Below are positions 1 through 8,484 of a stretch of 64,000 bases of DNA, in pieces. The notes under the pieces are model-generated. The model had not been told where the DNA came from. It saw only the letters and a list, made by a program, of their open reading frames with translations, and did no database searches. The stretch comes from an uncultured Pelagibacteraceae bacterium. GTDB taxonomy: Bacteria > Pseudomonadota > Alphaproteobacteria > Pelagibacterales > Pelagibacteraceae. Each line of letters begins with the position of its first letter. The stretch's first letter is position 1. Location: the NCBI GenBank assembly GCA_902624495.1, contig CACNYH010000001.1, positions 62,001-126,000 of the forward strand, read 5' to 3'. The translations under genes were made by a program, and so were the position numbers.

Positions 1-279
1 AATGGGGTAAAACATTTAGCAACTTATAATAAAACTGGATCATTACAAAATACAAAAAAATATATTGTTCCACCAAACCATTTTTTTTTAATGGGGGATA
101 ACAGAGATTGTTCAAAAGATAGCAGATTCCTTGAAGAAGTTGGTTATGTTAATAATTTGAACTTGGTAGGAAAAGCAAAAATAATTTTCTTTTCAAATGA
201 TACACAAAAGGGAAGTTTATTAAAATTTTGGAATTTACAAAATTCTTTCAGATTAGAAAGGTTATTTAAGAGTTTATAA
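1..279 (+). CDS. lepB: Signal peptidase I, C-terminal part (5' end outside window)
   Basis: Signal peptidase I cleaves Sec and Tat signal peptides at the outer face of the inner membrane. The frame is open from base 1 and the window holds only the last 92 residues. The conserved box E is visible as GDNRDCSKDSR, preceded by the PPNHFFLMGDN stretch typical of LepB. The catalytic Ser and Lys lie upstream, outside the window. The stop codon overlaps the rnc start by one base, so lepB, rnc and recO form the lepB-rnc-(era)-recO type operon common in proteobacteria. No era gene lies between rnc and recO here. Confidence 0.93.
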   Translation, partial: NGVKHLATYNKTGSLQNTKKYIVPPNHFFLMGDNRDCSKDSRFLEEVGYVNNLNLVGKAKIIFFSNDTQKGSLLKFWNLQNSFRLERLFKSL

Positions 280-944
280 TGAGCAAATCTATAAAAGAAC
301 TTGAAGGTTCAATAAAATATAGCTTTAAAAATAAAGATTTACTTCACAAAGCTTTAACCCACAAAAGCTTTAATTCAGATAACAATAATGAAAAATTAGA
401 ATTTTTAGGAGACAGAGTGCTGGGCTTAGTTATTTCAAAAAAACTTTTAGAAAAATATCCTAATGAGAAAGAAGGAATTATTGATAAAAAATTTGCTAAT
501 TTAGTAAACAAAAAAACATGTGTTAAAATTGCAAGAAAGTTAAACCTTAAGAAATATCTATATTTGGGAACCTCACAAAAAAATACAGAAAGATCTACAG
601 ACAAGATTGTGAGCGATAGTCTTGAAGCAATTGTAGGAGCGATATATTTAGATGGTGGAATAAAGTCTTCAGAAAAATTTATACTAAATCTATGGGAGAG
701 TTTTATTGTAAATTCTGTCATTACTCTAATTGACTCAAAAACTAAATTGCAAGAGTACAGTTTAAAAAAATTCAAAAAATTACCCAAATATACTTTTTTT
801 AAAAAAACAGGCCCTCAACATAAACCTATATTTAAGACTGAGGTCGAAATTCCAGAGTCTAAAAGGATAATTGGGGAAGGAGCATCAAAAAAAAAAGCAC
901 AACAGAATGCTGCAGAAAAATTGATTAAAATTTTGAATATATGA
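279..944 (+). CDS. rnc: Ribonuclease III
   Basis: RNase III is a cytoplasmic endonuclease that cuts double-stranded RNA, including rRNA precursors. The 221 residues match the usual bacterial length. The catalytic domain carries the signature NEKLEFLGDRVLGL at residues 37-50 and the second acidic cluster SDSLEAIVGA (D113, E116). A double-stranded RNA-binding domain follows from about residue 155, ending in EGASKKKAQQNAAEKLI. The ATG overlaps the lepB stop by one base and the stop overlaps the recO start in an ATGA, so translational coupling is likely. Confidence 0.97.
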   Translation: MSKSIKELEGSIKYSFKNKDLLHKALTHKSFNSDNNNEKLEFLGDRVLGLVISKKLLEKYPNEKEGIIDKKFANLVNKKTCVKIARKLNLKKYLYLGTSQKNTERSTDKIVSDSLEAIVGAIYLDGGIKSSEKFILNLWESFIVNSVITLIDSKTKLQEYSLKKFKKLPKYTFFKKTGPQHKPIFKTEVEIPESKRIIGEGASKKKAQQNAAEKLIKILNI

Positions 945-1618
945 ACTGGGAAGATGAATGTTATCTTTTGTCCAAAAGAAAATTTAGAGAAAATGCAAAT
1001 ATAATTAACGTATTTTCAAAAAATAGAGGAAAAGTATCTGGAGTAGTATATGGAGGAAATTCTAGAAAAATAAAAAATTATTTACAAATATCCAACAAGC
1101 TTTACATAAATCACAATGCTAAAAATGAAAATAGACTTGGTTATTTTAAAACTGAACTAGTGAAACCTGTATCTCCACTATATTTTAATGATAAGGAACG
1201 TTCTTCAGCTCTATTATCAATATCATCAATTTTGAATATGTTATTACCTGAGTCTCAACCCAATCAAAATATTTATGAGTCTTTTGAAGAATTTTTAAAC
1301 TCAATAAAACTTGATAATTGGGTGATTCTTTATGTATTCTTAGAATTAAGTTTAATTAAAGATTTAGGATATGATCCTAACTTAAATCAGTTCAAAAAAA
1401 ATAAATCAGAAAATGAATTACAAAAAATTAAAATTGATACCTTTACTTATGATGTACCTTTATACTTAATACAAAATAGAATTCCAGATAATCTTTCAAA
1501 AAATCTAATAAAAGCTTCACTAAATTTTACCAGAAACATTATTCAAAATAGATTTTTTCTTCCAAATAATTTACCTTTTCCAAAGTCAAGAATTTTATTG
1601 GAGAGTTATTATAGATAA
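941..1618 (+). CDS. recO: DNA repair protein RecO
   Basis: RecO helps load RecA onto SSB-coated single-stranded DNA in the RecFOR pathway. The N-terminus resembles the RecO OB-fold: a start close to WEDECYLLSKRKFRENANIIN, then SGVVYGGNSRKIKNYLQ. The rest is a divergent helical domain. At 225 residues it is slightly short for the family (about 240), and I see no obvious zinc-binding cysteine cluster, as in many alphaproteobacterial RecO proteins. The gene overlaps the rnc stop by four bases and its own 3' end overlaps the convergent hemB gene by 10 bases. Confidence 0.88.
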   Translation: MNWEDECYLLSKRKFRENANIINVFSKNRGKVSGVVYGGNSRKIKNYLQISNKLYINHNAKNENRLGYFKTELVKPVSPLYFNDKERSSALLSISSILNMLLPESQPNQNIYESFEEFLNSIKLDNWVILYVFLELSLIKDLGYDPNLNQFKKNKSENELQKIKIDTFTYDVPLYLIQNRIPDNLSKNLIKASLNFTRNIIQNRFFLPNNLPFPKSRILLESYYR

Positions 1619-2610
1619 ATATTTTTTATCTTTTTAGCAATATCAATAGCAAAATACGTTACAATAGCGCAAGCTCCAGCTCTTTTAAATGCAATCAAAC
1701 TTTCAATAACTGAATCATCTTTTAAAATTTTTTTTTGTATAGCATTTTTAATTAAAAAATATTCTCCTGAAACTTGATAAGCTAAAACTGGTACTTTGAA
1801 ATTATTTTTAATTTGTTTTATGATATCTAAATATATCATACCGGGCTTAACCATAACCATATCAGCACCTTCTTTTATGTCCAGCGCAACTTCTCTAAAT
1901 GCTTCAGAACTATTCCTGAAGTCCATTTGATATGTTTTTTTATCATTTTTAAGTTTAGATTTACTTCCCACAGCATCTCTAAATGGACCATAAAAATTTG
2001 AAGCATATTTTATTGCGTAAGATAAAATACTTACATCTTTAAAATTATTTCGGTCTAACTCTTGTCTTATTTTTCCAATTCGACCATCCATCATATCTGA
2101 CGGAGCAATAATATCGCATCCCATTCTTGCTTGTAGTAATGCTTGTTTCACTAAAATTTTTATAGTTTGATCATTGTCAATTTTTTTATTTATTATTACC
2201 CCATCATGACCATGTGAAGTATAAGGATCTAAAGCAACATCACACATAACTCCGATTTCTGGAAATTTTTTTTTAACTAACTTTATTCCTCTGCAAACTA
2301 AATTATTGGGATTTAGGGCTTCTGTTCCATGTTTATCCTTCTTTAAATTAGGAGTGTAAGGAAATAATGCAACCATAGGAATTTTATATTTTCTTACTTG
2401 GTTTAGAATTGATGATAATTTATCTAATGAATATCTTTTAATTCCAGGCATTGATTTAATCGACTCAATTTTATTTTTTCCCTCTCTGATAAATATTGGT
2501 AGAATAAGATCGTTGGTAGATATACTGGTCTCAGAGATAAGATTTCGTATCCATTTTGATTTTCTTAATCTTCTTAACCTTGTTTTAGGGTATGAACCGA
2601 CGATATTCAT
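1609..2610 (-). CDS. hemB: Delta-aminolevulinic acid dehydratase (porphobilinogen synthase), Mg-type
   Basis: HemB condenses two 5-aminolevulinate molecules into porphobilinogen for heme synthesis. The two Schiff-base lysines are visible as K201 (SYAIKYASNFYGPFRDA) and K255 (MVMVKPGMIYLD). The metal loop reads CDVALDPYTSHGHDGV (124-137), with Asp where zinc-type enzymes have Cys, so this is the Mg-type enzyme found in alphaproteobacteria. I start it at ATG 2610, giving 333 residues; a GTG at 2619 would add only three. The gene lies alone on the minus strand and its 3' end overlaps recO. Confidence 0.96.
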   Translation of the reverse strand: MNIVGSYPKTRLRRLRKSKWIRNLISETSISTNDLILPIFIREGKNKIESIKSMPGIKRYSLDKLSSILNQVRKYKIPMVALFPYTPNLKKDKHGTEALNPNNLVCRGIKLVKKKFPEIGVMCDVALDPYTSHGHDGVIINKKIDNDQTIKILVKQALLQARMGCDIIAPSDMMDGRIGKIRQELDRNNFKDVSILSYAIKYASNFYGPFRDAVGSKSKLKNDKKTYQMDFRNSSEAFREVALDIKEGADMVMVKPGMIYLDIIKQIKNNFKVPVLAYQVSGEYFLIKNAIQKKILKDDSVIESLIAFKRAGACAIVTYFAIDIAKKIKNIYL

Positions 2611-2688
2611 GTAAAGCACTGATAATTTATAGTTTTATGCGACAAATATATTAATATTAATGTAAATAGTGTAATTTAATTAGATAAT

Positions 2689-3141
2689 ATGAGCAATATA
2701 AAACTAAATAAAATATTTAAAACTGCATGTATTGCCTCAGATCATGCGGGCTTCAAGTTGAAAGAAGATATTAAAGACTATTTAATTGATAATAATTTTT
2801 CAGTATTTGATGTTGGTCCATATAATGATCGATCAGTAGATTATCCAGATTACGCAAAAAAGCTTGGAAATAGAATCAAATTAAAAAAGAGCAATGTTGG
2901 CATCCTTATATGTGGTTCAGGTACAGGTATGGCAATAAGTGCCAATAAAATCAAAACAATTAGAGCAGCTGTTTGCTATAATTTAAAGTCTACAAGATTG
3001 TCTAGACAACATAATAATGCTAATATAATTGCTATAGGCGCTAGATTTACTAAAAAAAAGTTATCTTTGAAATTAGTTGAAACTTTTTTAAAAACTAAAT
3101 TTGAAGGCGGTAGACACTTGAGAAGGGTTAGAAAAATTTAA
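2689..3141 (+). CDS. rpiB: Ribose 5-phosphate isomerase B
   Basis: RpiB interconverts ribose 5-phosphate and ribulose 5-phosphate in the pentose phosphate pathway. The family motif [13 protein letters not shown] starts at C75, the usual active-site cysteine, and the N-terminal [14 protein letters not shown] matches the substrate-binding loop. The length of 150 residues is typical. glyA starts two bases after the stop, an rpiB-glyA-nrdR order seen in many alphaproteobacteria. A 78-bp gap separates it from the divergent hemB gene and must hold both promoters. Confidence 0.95.
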   Translation: MSNIKLNKIFKTACIASDHAGFKLKEDIKDYLIDNNFSVFDVGPYNDRSVDYPDYAKKLGNRIKLKKSNVGILICGSGTGMAISANKIKTIRAAVCYNLKSTRLSRQHNNANIIAIGARFTKKKLSLKLVETFLKTKFEGGRHLRRVRKI

Positions 3142-3143
3142 TT

Positions 3144-4445
3144 ATGTCAATAGCATTAAAGTTAAATAAATACTTAAACAGTTTTTTTAAATTAGATTTA
3201 AAAGAAGCTGATAAAGAATTGTATAAATCTATACAAGAGGAATTTTCAAGACAACAAAACCACATTGAACTAATTGCTTCTGAAAATATTGTTTCAAGAG
3301 CGGTTCTTGAAGCCCAAGGATCTGTTTTAACAAATAAATATGCAGAAGGTTACCCAGGCAAAAGATATTATGGTGGATGTGAGCATGTAGATGTTTCTGA
3401 AAATTTAGCTATAGAGAGAGCTAAAAAATTATTTGATTGTAAATTTGCTAATGTACAACCACACTCAGGCGCACAAGCTAATGGTGCAGTTTATTTAGCT
3501 TTATTAAAACCCGGGGATACTACACTTGCTATGAGTTTAAATTCAGGTGGACACTTAACTCATGGAGCTAAACCTGCACAATCAGGAAAATGGTTTAACG
3601 CTTTACATTATGAAGTAGATCAAAAAACTGGGCTCATAGATTATGAAAGTGTTGAAAAAATTGCTATTGAAAATAAACCTAAACTTATTATTGCTGGTGG
3701 TAGTGCTTACTCAAGAATAATAGATTTTAAAAAGTTCAGAGAAATTTGTGATAAAGTCGGCGCGTATTTTCTTGTCGATATGGCTCACTTTTCTGGCTTG
3801 GTTGCAGGAGGCGCATATCCAAATCCGACTAAATATGCTGATGTTGTAACTTCAACTACTCATAAAGTTTTAAGAGGACCGAGAGGTGGAATTATTTTAA
3901 CTAATAGAGAAGATTTAATTAAAAAATTTAACAGTGCTATATTTCCGGGATTGCAAGGCGGACCTTTAATGCATGTCATAGCAGCAAAAGCTGTTTGTTT
4001 TAAGGAGGCACTCTCAAATGATTTCAAAGAATATACAGCTAATGTAATTGGTAATGCAAAAGTTCTATCAGAAAAATTAAGTGAAAGAGGTTTTAAAATT
4101 TTTTCTGGTGGTACAGACACACACCTAATGCTAATAGACTTAAGATCATTTGGTGTAACAGGAAAAGATGCACAAGCTTCTCTTGGAAGAGCCAACATTA
4201 CTTGTAATAAAAATGGAATTCCATTTGATACTGAAAGTCCAATGATAACATCTGGAATTAGATTGGGCACTCCTGCCTGCACAACTAGAGGCTTTGGTGC
4301 AGATGAATTTAAGCTTGTGGGAGATTTGATATTTAAAGTAGTAGAGGGTTTAAGCAAAAACAAAGAAAATAATTCTAAGGTAGAAAAAGAAGTTCAAAAA
4401 GAAATTATTGAACTTTGTTCATCTTTTCCTATATATAGTAGTTAG
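3144..4445 (+). CDS. glyA: Serine hydroxymethyltransferase
   Basis: GlyA is a cytoplasmic PLP enzyme that interconverts serine and glycine while charging tetrahydrofolate with a one-carbon unit. The PLP lysine is K241 in the signature [16 protein letters not shown]; the [14 protein letters not shown] and HSGAQAN motifs are also present. The 433 residues match the usual length. It follows rpiB by two bases and precedes nrdR by seven. No room exists between rpiB and glyA for a glycine riboswitch, so control, if any, is from the rpiB promoter. Confidence 0.98.
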   Translation: MSIALKLNKYLNSFFKLDLKEADKELYKSIQEEFSRQQNHIELIASENIVSRAVLEAQGSVLTNKYAEGYPGKRYYGGCEHVDVSENLAIERAKKLFDCKFANVQPHSGAQANGAVYLALLKPGDTTLAMSLNSGGHLTHGAKPAQSGKWFNALHYEVDQKTGLIDYESVEKIAIENKPKLIIAGGSAYSRIIDFKKFREICDKVGAYFLVDMAHFSGLVAGGAYPNPTKYADVVTSTTHKVLRGPRGGIILTNREDLIKKFNSAIFPGLQGGPLMHVIAAKAVCFKEALSNDFKEYTANVIGNAKVLSEKLSERGFKIFSGGTDTHLMLIDLRSFGVTGKDAQASLGRANITCNKNGIPFDTESPMITSGIRLGTPACTTRGFGADEFKLVGDLIFKVVEGLSKNKENNSKVEKEVQKEIIELCSSFPIYSS

Positions 4446-4452
4446 AATATAT

Positions 4453-4914
4453 ATGCTTTGTCCATTTTGTAGAGAAAAAGATACTTCAGTAGTTGATTCC
4501 AGACCAGCAGAAGATGGTACAGCCGTTAGAAGACGTAGGCTATGTACATGTCACGGTGGCGTTAGGTTTACTACTTTTGAAAGAGTACAATTTCAAGAGC
4601 TATCTGTTATTAAAAGTAATAGTAGAAGAGAACCTTTTGATAGAGACAAAGTTTCAAAATCAATAAGAATAGCAACTCGAAAGAGACCTTTAGACAATGA
4701 TGCTATAGATAATTTTGTTTACAAGATTATAACTAAAATTGAAGGCCTAGGAGAAAGTGAAATTCCAACATCTACTATTGGAAAATTTATTATGGAAGGT
4801 TTACAATATCTAGATACGGTTGCCTATGTCCGCTATGCCTCTGTTTATAAAAATTTTAAAGAGGCTAGAGATTTTGAGCAATTCGTAGGCAATCTAGATG
4901 AGCCAAAATCATAA
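4453..4914 (+). CDS. nrdR: Transcriptional repressor NrdR
   Basis: NrdR represses ribonucleotide reductase genes using an N-terminal zinc ribbon and an ATP-cone domain. I choose ATG 4453 (153 residues, [10 protein letters not shown]...), because upstream in-frame codons lie inside the end of glyA. The zinc ribbon has C3, C6 and C31, but the fourth ligand position is H34 rather than Cys, next to an extra C33, and one residue is inserted before the RFTTFE motif. The ATP-cone (about residues 49-139, with REPFDRDK) looks normal. The 3' end overlaps ribD by 17 bases, giving the nrdR-ribD order usual in proteobacteria. Confidence 0.95.
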   Translation: MLCPFCREKDTSVVDSRPAEDGTAVRRRRLCTCHGGVRFTTFERVQFQELSVIKSNSRREPFDRDKVSKSIRIATRKRPLDNDAIDNFVYKIITKIEGLGESEIPTSTIGKFIMEGLQYLDTVAYVRYASVYKNFKEARDFEQFVGNLDEPKS

Positions 4915-5962
4915 TTTTTTTTCTAATCTAGCTTTTAATTTAGCAGAAAAAAATTTAGGTAAAACCAATAAAAATCCATCTGTAGGATGTGTAATTGTAA
5001 AAAATAATTCTGTTATTAGTTCAGGTATTACATCTTATAATGGAAGGCCTCACGCTGAATTTAATGCTTTAAATAAAAATATTAATTTTAAAAATTCCAA
5101 TATGTATGTCACTTTAGAACCTTGCGCTCATTTTGGATTAACTCCGCCTTGTACAAATATTATTAAGAAGAAAAAAATCAAGAATGTTTACTATAATTTT
5201 AACGATCCTGACTTGAGAACGTATAAAAAAGCAGAAAAGATTTTGAAGAATGTTAAAAAAGTAAAAAAAATAGATATTAAATACAAAAATTTTTATAAAA
5301 GTTATTTCTTAAATAAAGTTAAATATTTCCCATTAATAGATGCGAAAATTGCAGTCTCTAAAGATTTTTTTTCAATAAATAAAAAAAATAAGTGGATTAC
5401 TAATTTTAGGTCTAGACAAGTTGCCCATTTAATTAGGTCTAAATACGATTGTATAGTTTCAACTTCTTATTCGATTAATAAGGATAATTCTTTGTTAAAT
5501 TGTAGAATAGAGGGATTAAATAATAATAAACCTGATTTAATTATAATAGATAGGTATTTAAAGCTTAAAAAAAAACTTAAATTATTAAATTCATCAACTC
5601 GAAGAAAAATTTATATATTTACTTTAAGCAATAATAAAAAAAAGATTTCTTTTTTTAAGAATAAAAAAATTAGAATTATTAAGATACAAAAACTCGAAGA
5701 TAAAATTGATTTTGAAAATCTTTTTAGAAGAATAATGAAAATTGGTAAAGGGAGAGTTTTAGTTGAATCAGGTTTGGTTTTTCTAAATCAATTATTCAAA
5801 TATAAATTAATTAATAACTTGTATTTATTTAAGTCAAATAAATTTTTAAATTTAAATGGTTACAATAACATAAGTATCAATTTTATAAAGAAACTGAAAA
5901 TTAAGAATAAAATAAATGTAAATTTAGACAATGATGAACTTTTTAAAGTGAGGGTAAAATAA
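4898..5962 (+). CDS. ribD: Riboflavin biosynthesis bifunctional deaminase/reductase
   Basis: RibD deaminates and then reduces the pyrimidine intermediate formed after GTP cyclohydrolase II. The N-terminal deaminase domain (about 1-145) has the zinc motif H52-A-E54 and C76...C85 in [13 protein letters not shown]. The C-terminal reductase domain (about 150-354) is recognisable only by position and the [18 protein letters not shown] stretch, so it is strongly diverged and very Lys/Asn-rich. The start is placed within the end of nrdR. The gene shares the base A5962 with the ribE start and heads a complete run ribD-ribE-ribBA-ribH. Confidence 0.94.
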   Translation: MSQNHNFFSNLAFNLAEKNLGKTNKNPSVGCVIVKNNSVISSGITSYNGRPHAEFNALNKNINFKNSNMYVTLEPCAHFGLTPPCTNIIKKKKIKNVYYNFNDPDLRTYKKAEKILKNVKKVKKIDIKYKNFYKSYFLNKVKYFPLIDAKIAVSKDFFSINKKNKWITNFRSRQVAHLIRSKYDCIVSTSYSINKDNSLLNCRIEGLNNNKPDLIIIDRYLKLKKKLKLLNSSTRRKIYIFTLSNNKKKISFFKNKKIRIIKIQKLEDKIDFENLFRRIMKIGKGRVLVESGLVFLNQLFKYKLINNLYLFKSNKFLNLNGYNNISINFIKKLKIKNKINVNLDNDELFKVRVK

Positions 5963-6549
5963 TGTTCAACGGAATAATATATAGAACCGGTATAATTAAA
6001 AAAGTCTTTAAAAATAAAAAATCTTTGCTGATAGGTATTAAGTCTAATTTAAATTTTAAACAAAATGAAATTGGTTCATCTGTTAATTGTAGTGGCGTTT
6101 GTTTAACACTCACAAAAATTCAAAAAGATATTATTTATTTTTATATATCAAATGAGACTATTGATAGATCAAATTTCAAAAAAATTAAAATTGGTCATAT
6201 AATTAATCTAGAAAAATCTCTAATATATGGTCAGAAAATTTCAGGTCATTTTACTCAGGGACATGTCGACACAACAGCAAAAATAAAAAAAATAAATATA
6301 ATCGACAATTCGTGGTCCATTAAACTAGAAATTAAAAATAAAAGATTTATGAAATTTTTAGAGGAAAAGGCATCCATATCAATAAATGGTGTGTCACTCA
6401 CTGTTTCAAAAGTTCATAAAAAAGATTTTCAATTAAATATAATACCTCACACTTTAAAGTTAACGAATTTAAAATACCTTAAAGTAAATGATTTAGTGAA
6501 CGTTGAATTAGATATATTTGGTAAATATATATATAAATATACAAGCTAA
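5962..6549 (+). CDS. ribE: Riboflavin synthase alpha subunit
   Basis: This enzyme dismutates two 6,7-dimethyl-8-ribityllumazine molecules into riboflavin. It shows the family start [14 protein letters not shown] and two tandem lumazine-binding halves, marked by VNCSGVCLTLTKI near residue 47 and ISINGVSLTVSKV near residue 140. GHFTQGHVDTTAKI in the middle is also characteristic. The 195 residues are near the normal length. It follows ribD with a one-base overlap and is followed after one base by ribBA. The symbol ribC is used for the same enzyme in some species. Confidence 0.95.
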   Translation: MFNGIIYRTGIIKKVFKNKKSLLIGIKSNLNFKQNEIGSSVNCSGVCLTLTKIQKDIIYFYISNETIDRSNFKKIKIGHIINLEKSLIYGQKISGHFTQGHVDTTAKIKKINIIDNSWSIKLEIKNKRFMKFLEEKASISINGVSLTVSKVHKKDFQLNIIPHTLKLTNLKYLKVNDLVNVELDIFGKYIYKYTS

Positions 6550-6550
6550 T

Positions 6551-7609
6551 ATGTCTAAAAAAAAATTTTCAAATATTTCATCTATAATCAAAGACGCCAA
6601 AAAAGGAAAAATGTTTATCTTGGTAGATGATGAAAATCGAGAAAATGAAGGTGATCTTGTTATTCCAGGATCAAAATGTAATTCAAAAGTAATTAATTTT
6701 ATGGCTAAACATGGAAGAGGTCTAATCTGTTTAGCTTTAACCAAAAAACAAATAGATAGATTGAGACTTCCACTTATGTCTTCAATTAATAAATCAAGAA
6801 TGCAAACTGCTTTCACAGTTTCAATTGAGGCAAAAAAAGGTATATCAACTGGAATTTCAGCTTTTGATAGAGCGAGAACAATTAAAGTGGCTATTAGTCA
6901 AAATTCGAGTAAAAAAGATATTGTTTCTCCAGGCCATGTATTTCCATTAGTTTCAAGAAATGGTGGGGTATTAGAAAGAGCAGGTCATACCGAAGCCTCT
7001 ATAGATATTTCGAAATTATCAAAGTTAAATCCAAGTTCAGTCATTTGTGAAGTAATGAATGAGGATGGAAGAATGGCAAGATTAGATGATTTGGTTAAAT
7101 TTTCAAAAAAACATAAAATTAAAATAGCTTCTATTACAGACTTAATTGCTTATAGACTAAAAAATGAAAAACTTATCTTCAAGACTTATTCCAAGAGTAT
7201 TTCTGAGAAAAAGAATTTTAAAATGTATCTATCAATTTTTAAGAATAAATTAAATAAACTTGAAAGTTTTGCTATACATAAGGGTAAATTCAATAAGAAT
7301 AAATCAATACCAATTAGAGTTTTATCCAAAAATATTAGTCGATATAGTTTGTTTCAAAATAAAGAAATTAAAAAAAATATTAAAATACTTTCAAAAAATA
7401 AGAATTTTGTGCTTGTTATAATAAATAATGAAATGAATAAATTTAAGAAGAATGATACAGATGTCACCTTAAGATATTACGGTTTAGGTGCTCAAATAAT
7501 TAAAGAATTTAACGTAAAAAATATGATATTATTTTCCCGTACCAAAAAAAAACTAATTGGTTTAGAGGGATTTGGTTTAAAAATAAAAAAACAAATAATA
7601 ATAAAATGA
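6551..7609 (+). CDS. ribBA: 3,4-dihydroxy-2-butanone 4-phosphate synthase with degenerate GTP cyclohydrolase II-like domain
   Basis: The N-terminal half (about 1-205) is RibB, which converts ribulose 5-phosphate into the four-carbon unit of riboflavin. Its acidic loop DDENRENEGDL lies at residues 26-36, with GRGLICLAL, HVFPL and GHTEASID further on. The C-terminal half ends like RibA (RYYGLGAQIIKEF, LIGLEGFGLKI) but lacks the three-cysteine zinc site and the surrounding catalytic residues, so GTP cyclohydrolase II activity is unlikely. I use ATG 6551 (352 residues) because the upstream in-frame codon lies inside ribE. Confidence 0.93.
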   Translation: MSKKKFSNISSIIKDAKKGKMFILVDDENRENEGDLVIPGSKCNSKVINFMAKHGRGLICLALTKKQIDRLRLPLMSSINKSRMQTAFTVSIEAKKGISTGISAFDRARTIKVAISQNSSKKDIVSPGHVFPLVSRNGGVLERAGHTEASIDISKLSKLNPSSVICEVMNEDGRMARLDDLVKFSKKHKIKIASITDLIAYRLKNEKLIFKTYSKSISEKKNFKMYLSIFKNKLNKLESFAIHKGKFNKNKSIPIRVLSKNISRYSLFQNKEIKKNIKILSKNKNFVLVIINNEMNKFKKNDTDVTLRYYGLGAQIIKEFNVKNMILFSRTKKKLIGLEGFGLKIKKQIIIK

Positions 7610-8031
7610 AACAAATTCTAATTGTAAATGCTAACTACTACAATAAAATTTCAAAAAATTTAGTAAGTTCTTCAAAAAAAATACTTACACGAAAAAAGAT
7701 GAGAGTAAAAATTTTCAACGTTACAGGTATTTTTGAAATACCAGTAGCAATTAAAAAGAATATAAAAAAATTTGATGCCTTTGTTGCCTTAGGCTGTGTA
7801 ATAAAAGGGAAAACCCCACATTTTGATTTTATATGTAAATCTACTTTCGATGCTATTTTAAATTTATCAATTTTATACAATAAACCCATTGGAAACGGTA
7901 TTATAACTGCATTCAACATTAAACAAGCTAAAGAGAGATGCGGAATAGCAAGATCAAATAAAACTAATAAAGGATTGGAAGCTGCTAAAGCGGTTTTGTC
8001 TATCTTAAATAATGGACCAAAAAAAATCTAA
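7606..8031 (+). CDS. ribH: 6,7-dimethyl-8-ribityllumazine synthase
   Basis: RibH joins the RibB product and the RibD pathway product to form lumazine, the substrate of RibE. The family motifs are visible: GIFEIPVAIKKN (active-site segment), ALGCVIKGKTPHFDFI and KPIGNGIITAFNIKQAKER. At 141 residues it is slightly short (about 155 usual). The start overlaps the ribBA stop by four bases and the end overlaps nusB by 20 bases, so riboflavin synthesis and NusB appear to be expressed as one unit. Confidence 0.95.
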   Translation: MKQILIVNANYYNKISKNLVSSSKKILTRKKMRVKIFNVTGIFEIPVAIKKNIKKFDAFVALGCVIKGKTPHFDFICKSTFDAILNLSILYNKPIGNGIITAFNIKQAKERCGIARSNKTNKGLEAAKAVLSILNNGPKKI

Positions 8032-8413
8032 GAATCCCTCTCCTAGAATTAAAGTAATACAAAAAATTTACAATTTTTTAATGAATCCAACCTCTGAAAT
8101 TGATTTTCCAAAAAATCAGTATAAGAAATTCATAAAAGATGTTGTTAATGGGACTCTTGAAAGATCAGAATTAATTGAAGAAACTGTAAATAAACATTTA
8201 GGTGAAGATATTGACTTAAAAAAAACTGATAAATTGTTAAAAATTATTCTTTTTGCAGCTATTTTTGAACTGATGTTTAAGCATAATAATCCTAAAAAAG
8301 TAATTTTAAGTGAATACATATTAGCATCGGAATTCTTTTTAGAAAAAGTTCAAATTGGTTATTTAAACGCTATTTTAGATAAAATATCAAAAGTCATAAG
8401 AAAAGATGAGTAA
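8012..8413 (+). CDS. nusB: Transcription antitermination factor NusB
   Basis: NusB binds boxA RNA with NusE (S10) during rRNA antitermination. The all-helical sequence of 133 residues matches the family in length. Recognisable segments are ARIKVIQKIYNFL-like residues at the N-terminus and NPKKVILSEYILASEFF near the C-terminus, the latter corresponding to the conserved V-I-NEAVELAK region. The ATG is inside ribH. The ribH-nusB overlap is a common alphaproteobacterial arrangement and supports the call. Confidence 0.9.
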   Translation: MDQKKSKNPSPRIKVIQKIYNFLMNPTSEIDFPKNQYKKFIKDVVNGTLERSELIEETVNKHLGEDIDLKKTDKLLKIILFAAIFELMFKHNNPKKVILSEYILASEFFLEKVQIGYLNAILDKISKVIRKDE

Positions 8414-8484
8414 AATAAGTCAATAAATTCCTTAACTTTAGCTTGCGTTTTTAATACTTTTTTGGCATTTATCCGATAATTAAC

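Noticed and set aside
344-787. 147-codon minus-strand frame opposite rnc
   Set aside because: Low-complexity Phe/Leu/Ser-rich translation, typical of the reverse of Lys/Glu/Asn-rich coding. The rnc motifs are clear on the other strand.
2620-2688. Possible glycine riboswitch for glyA upstream of rpiB
   Set aside because: The spacer is only about 70 bases and lacks the conserved glycine aptamer core. glyA itself follows rpiB by two bases.
3860-4363. 167-codon open frame on the minus strand opposite glyA
   Set aside because: glyA is certain on the plus strand through the whole span. The reverse frame has no family pattern and is a codon-bias shadow.
4400-4900. FMN riboswitch controlling the rib genes
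   Set aside because: ribD starts inside nrdR and no conserved RFN element or leader is present anywhere upstream in the run.
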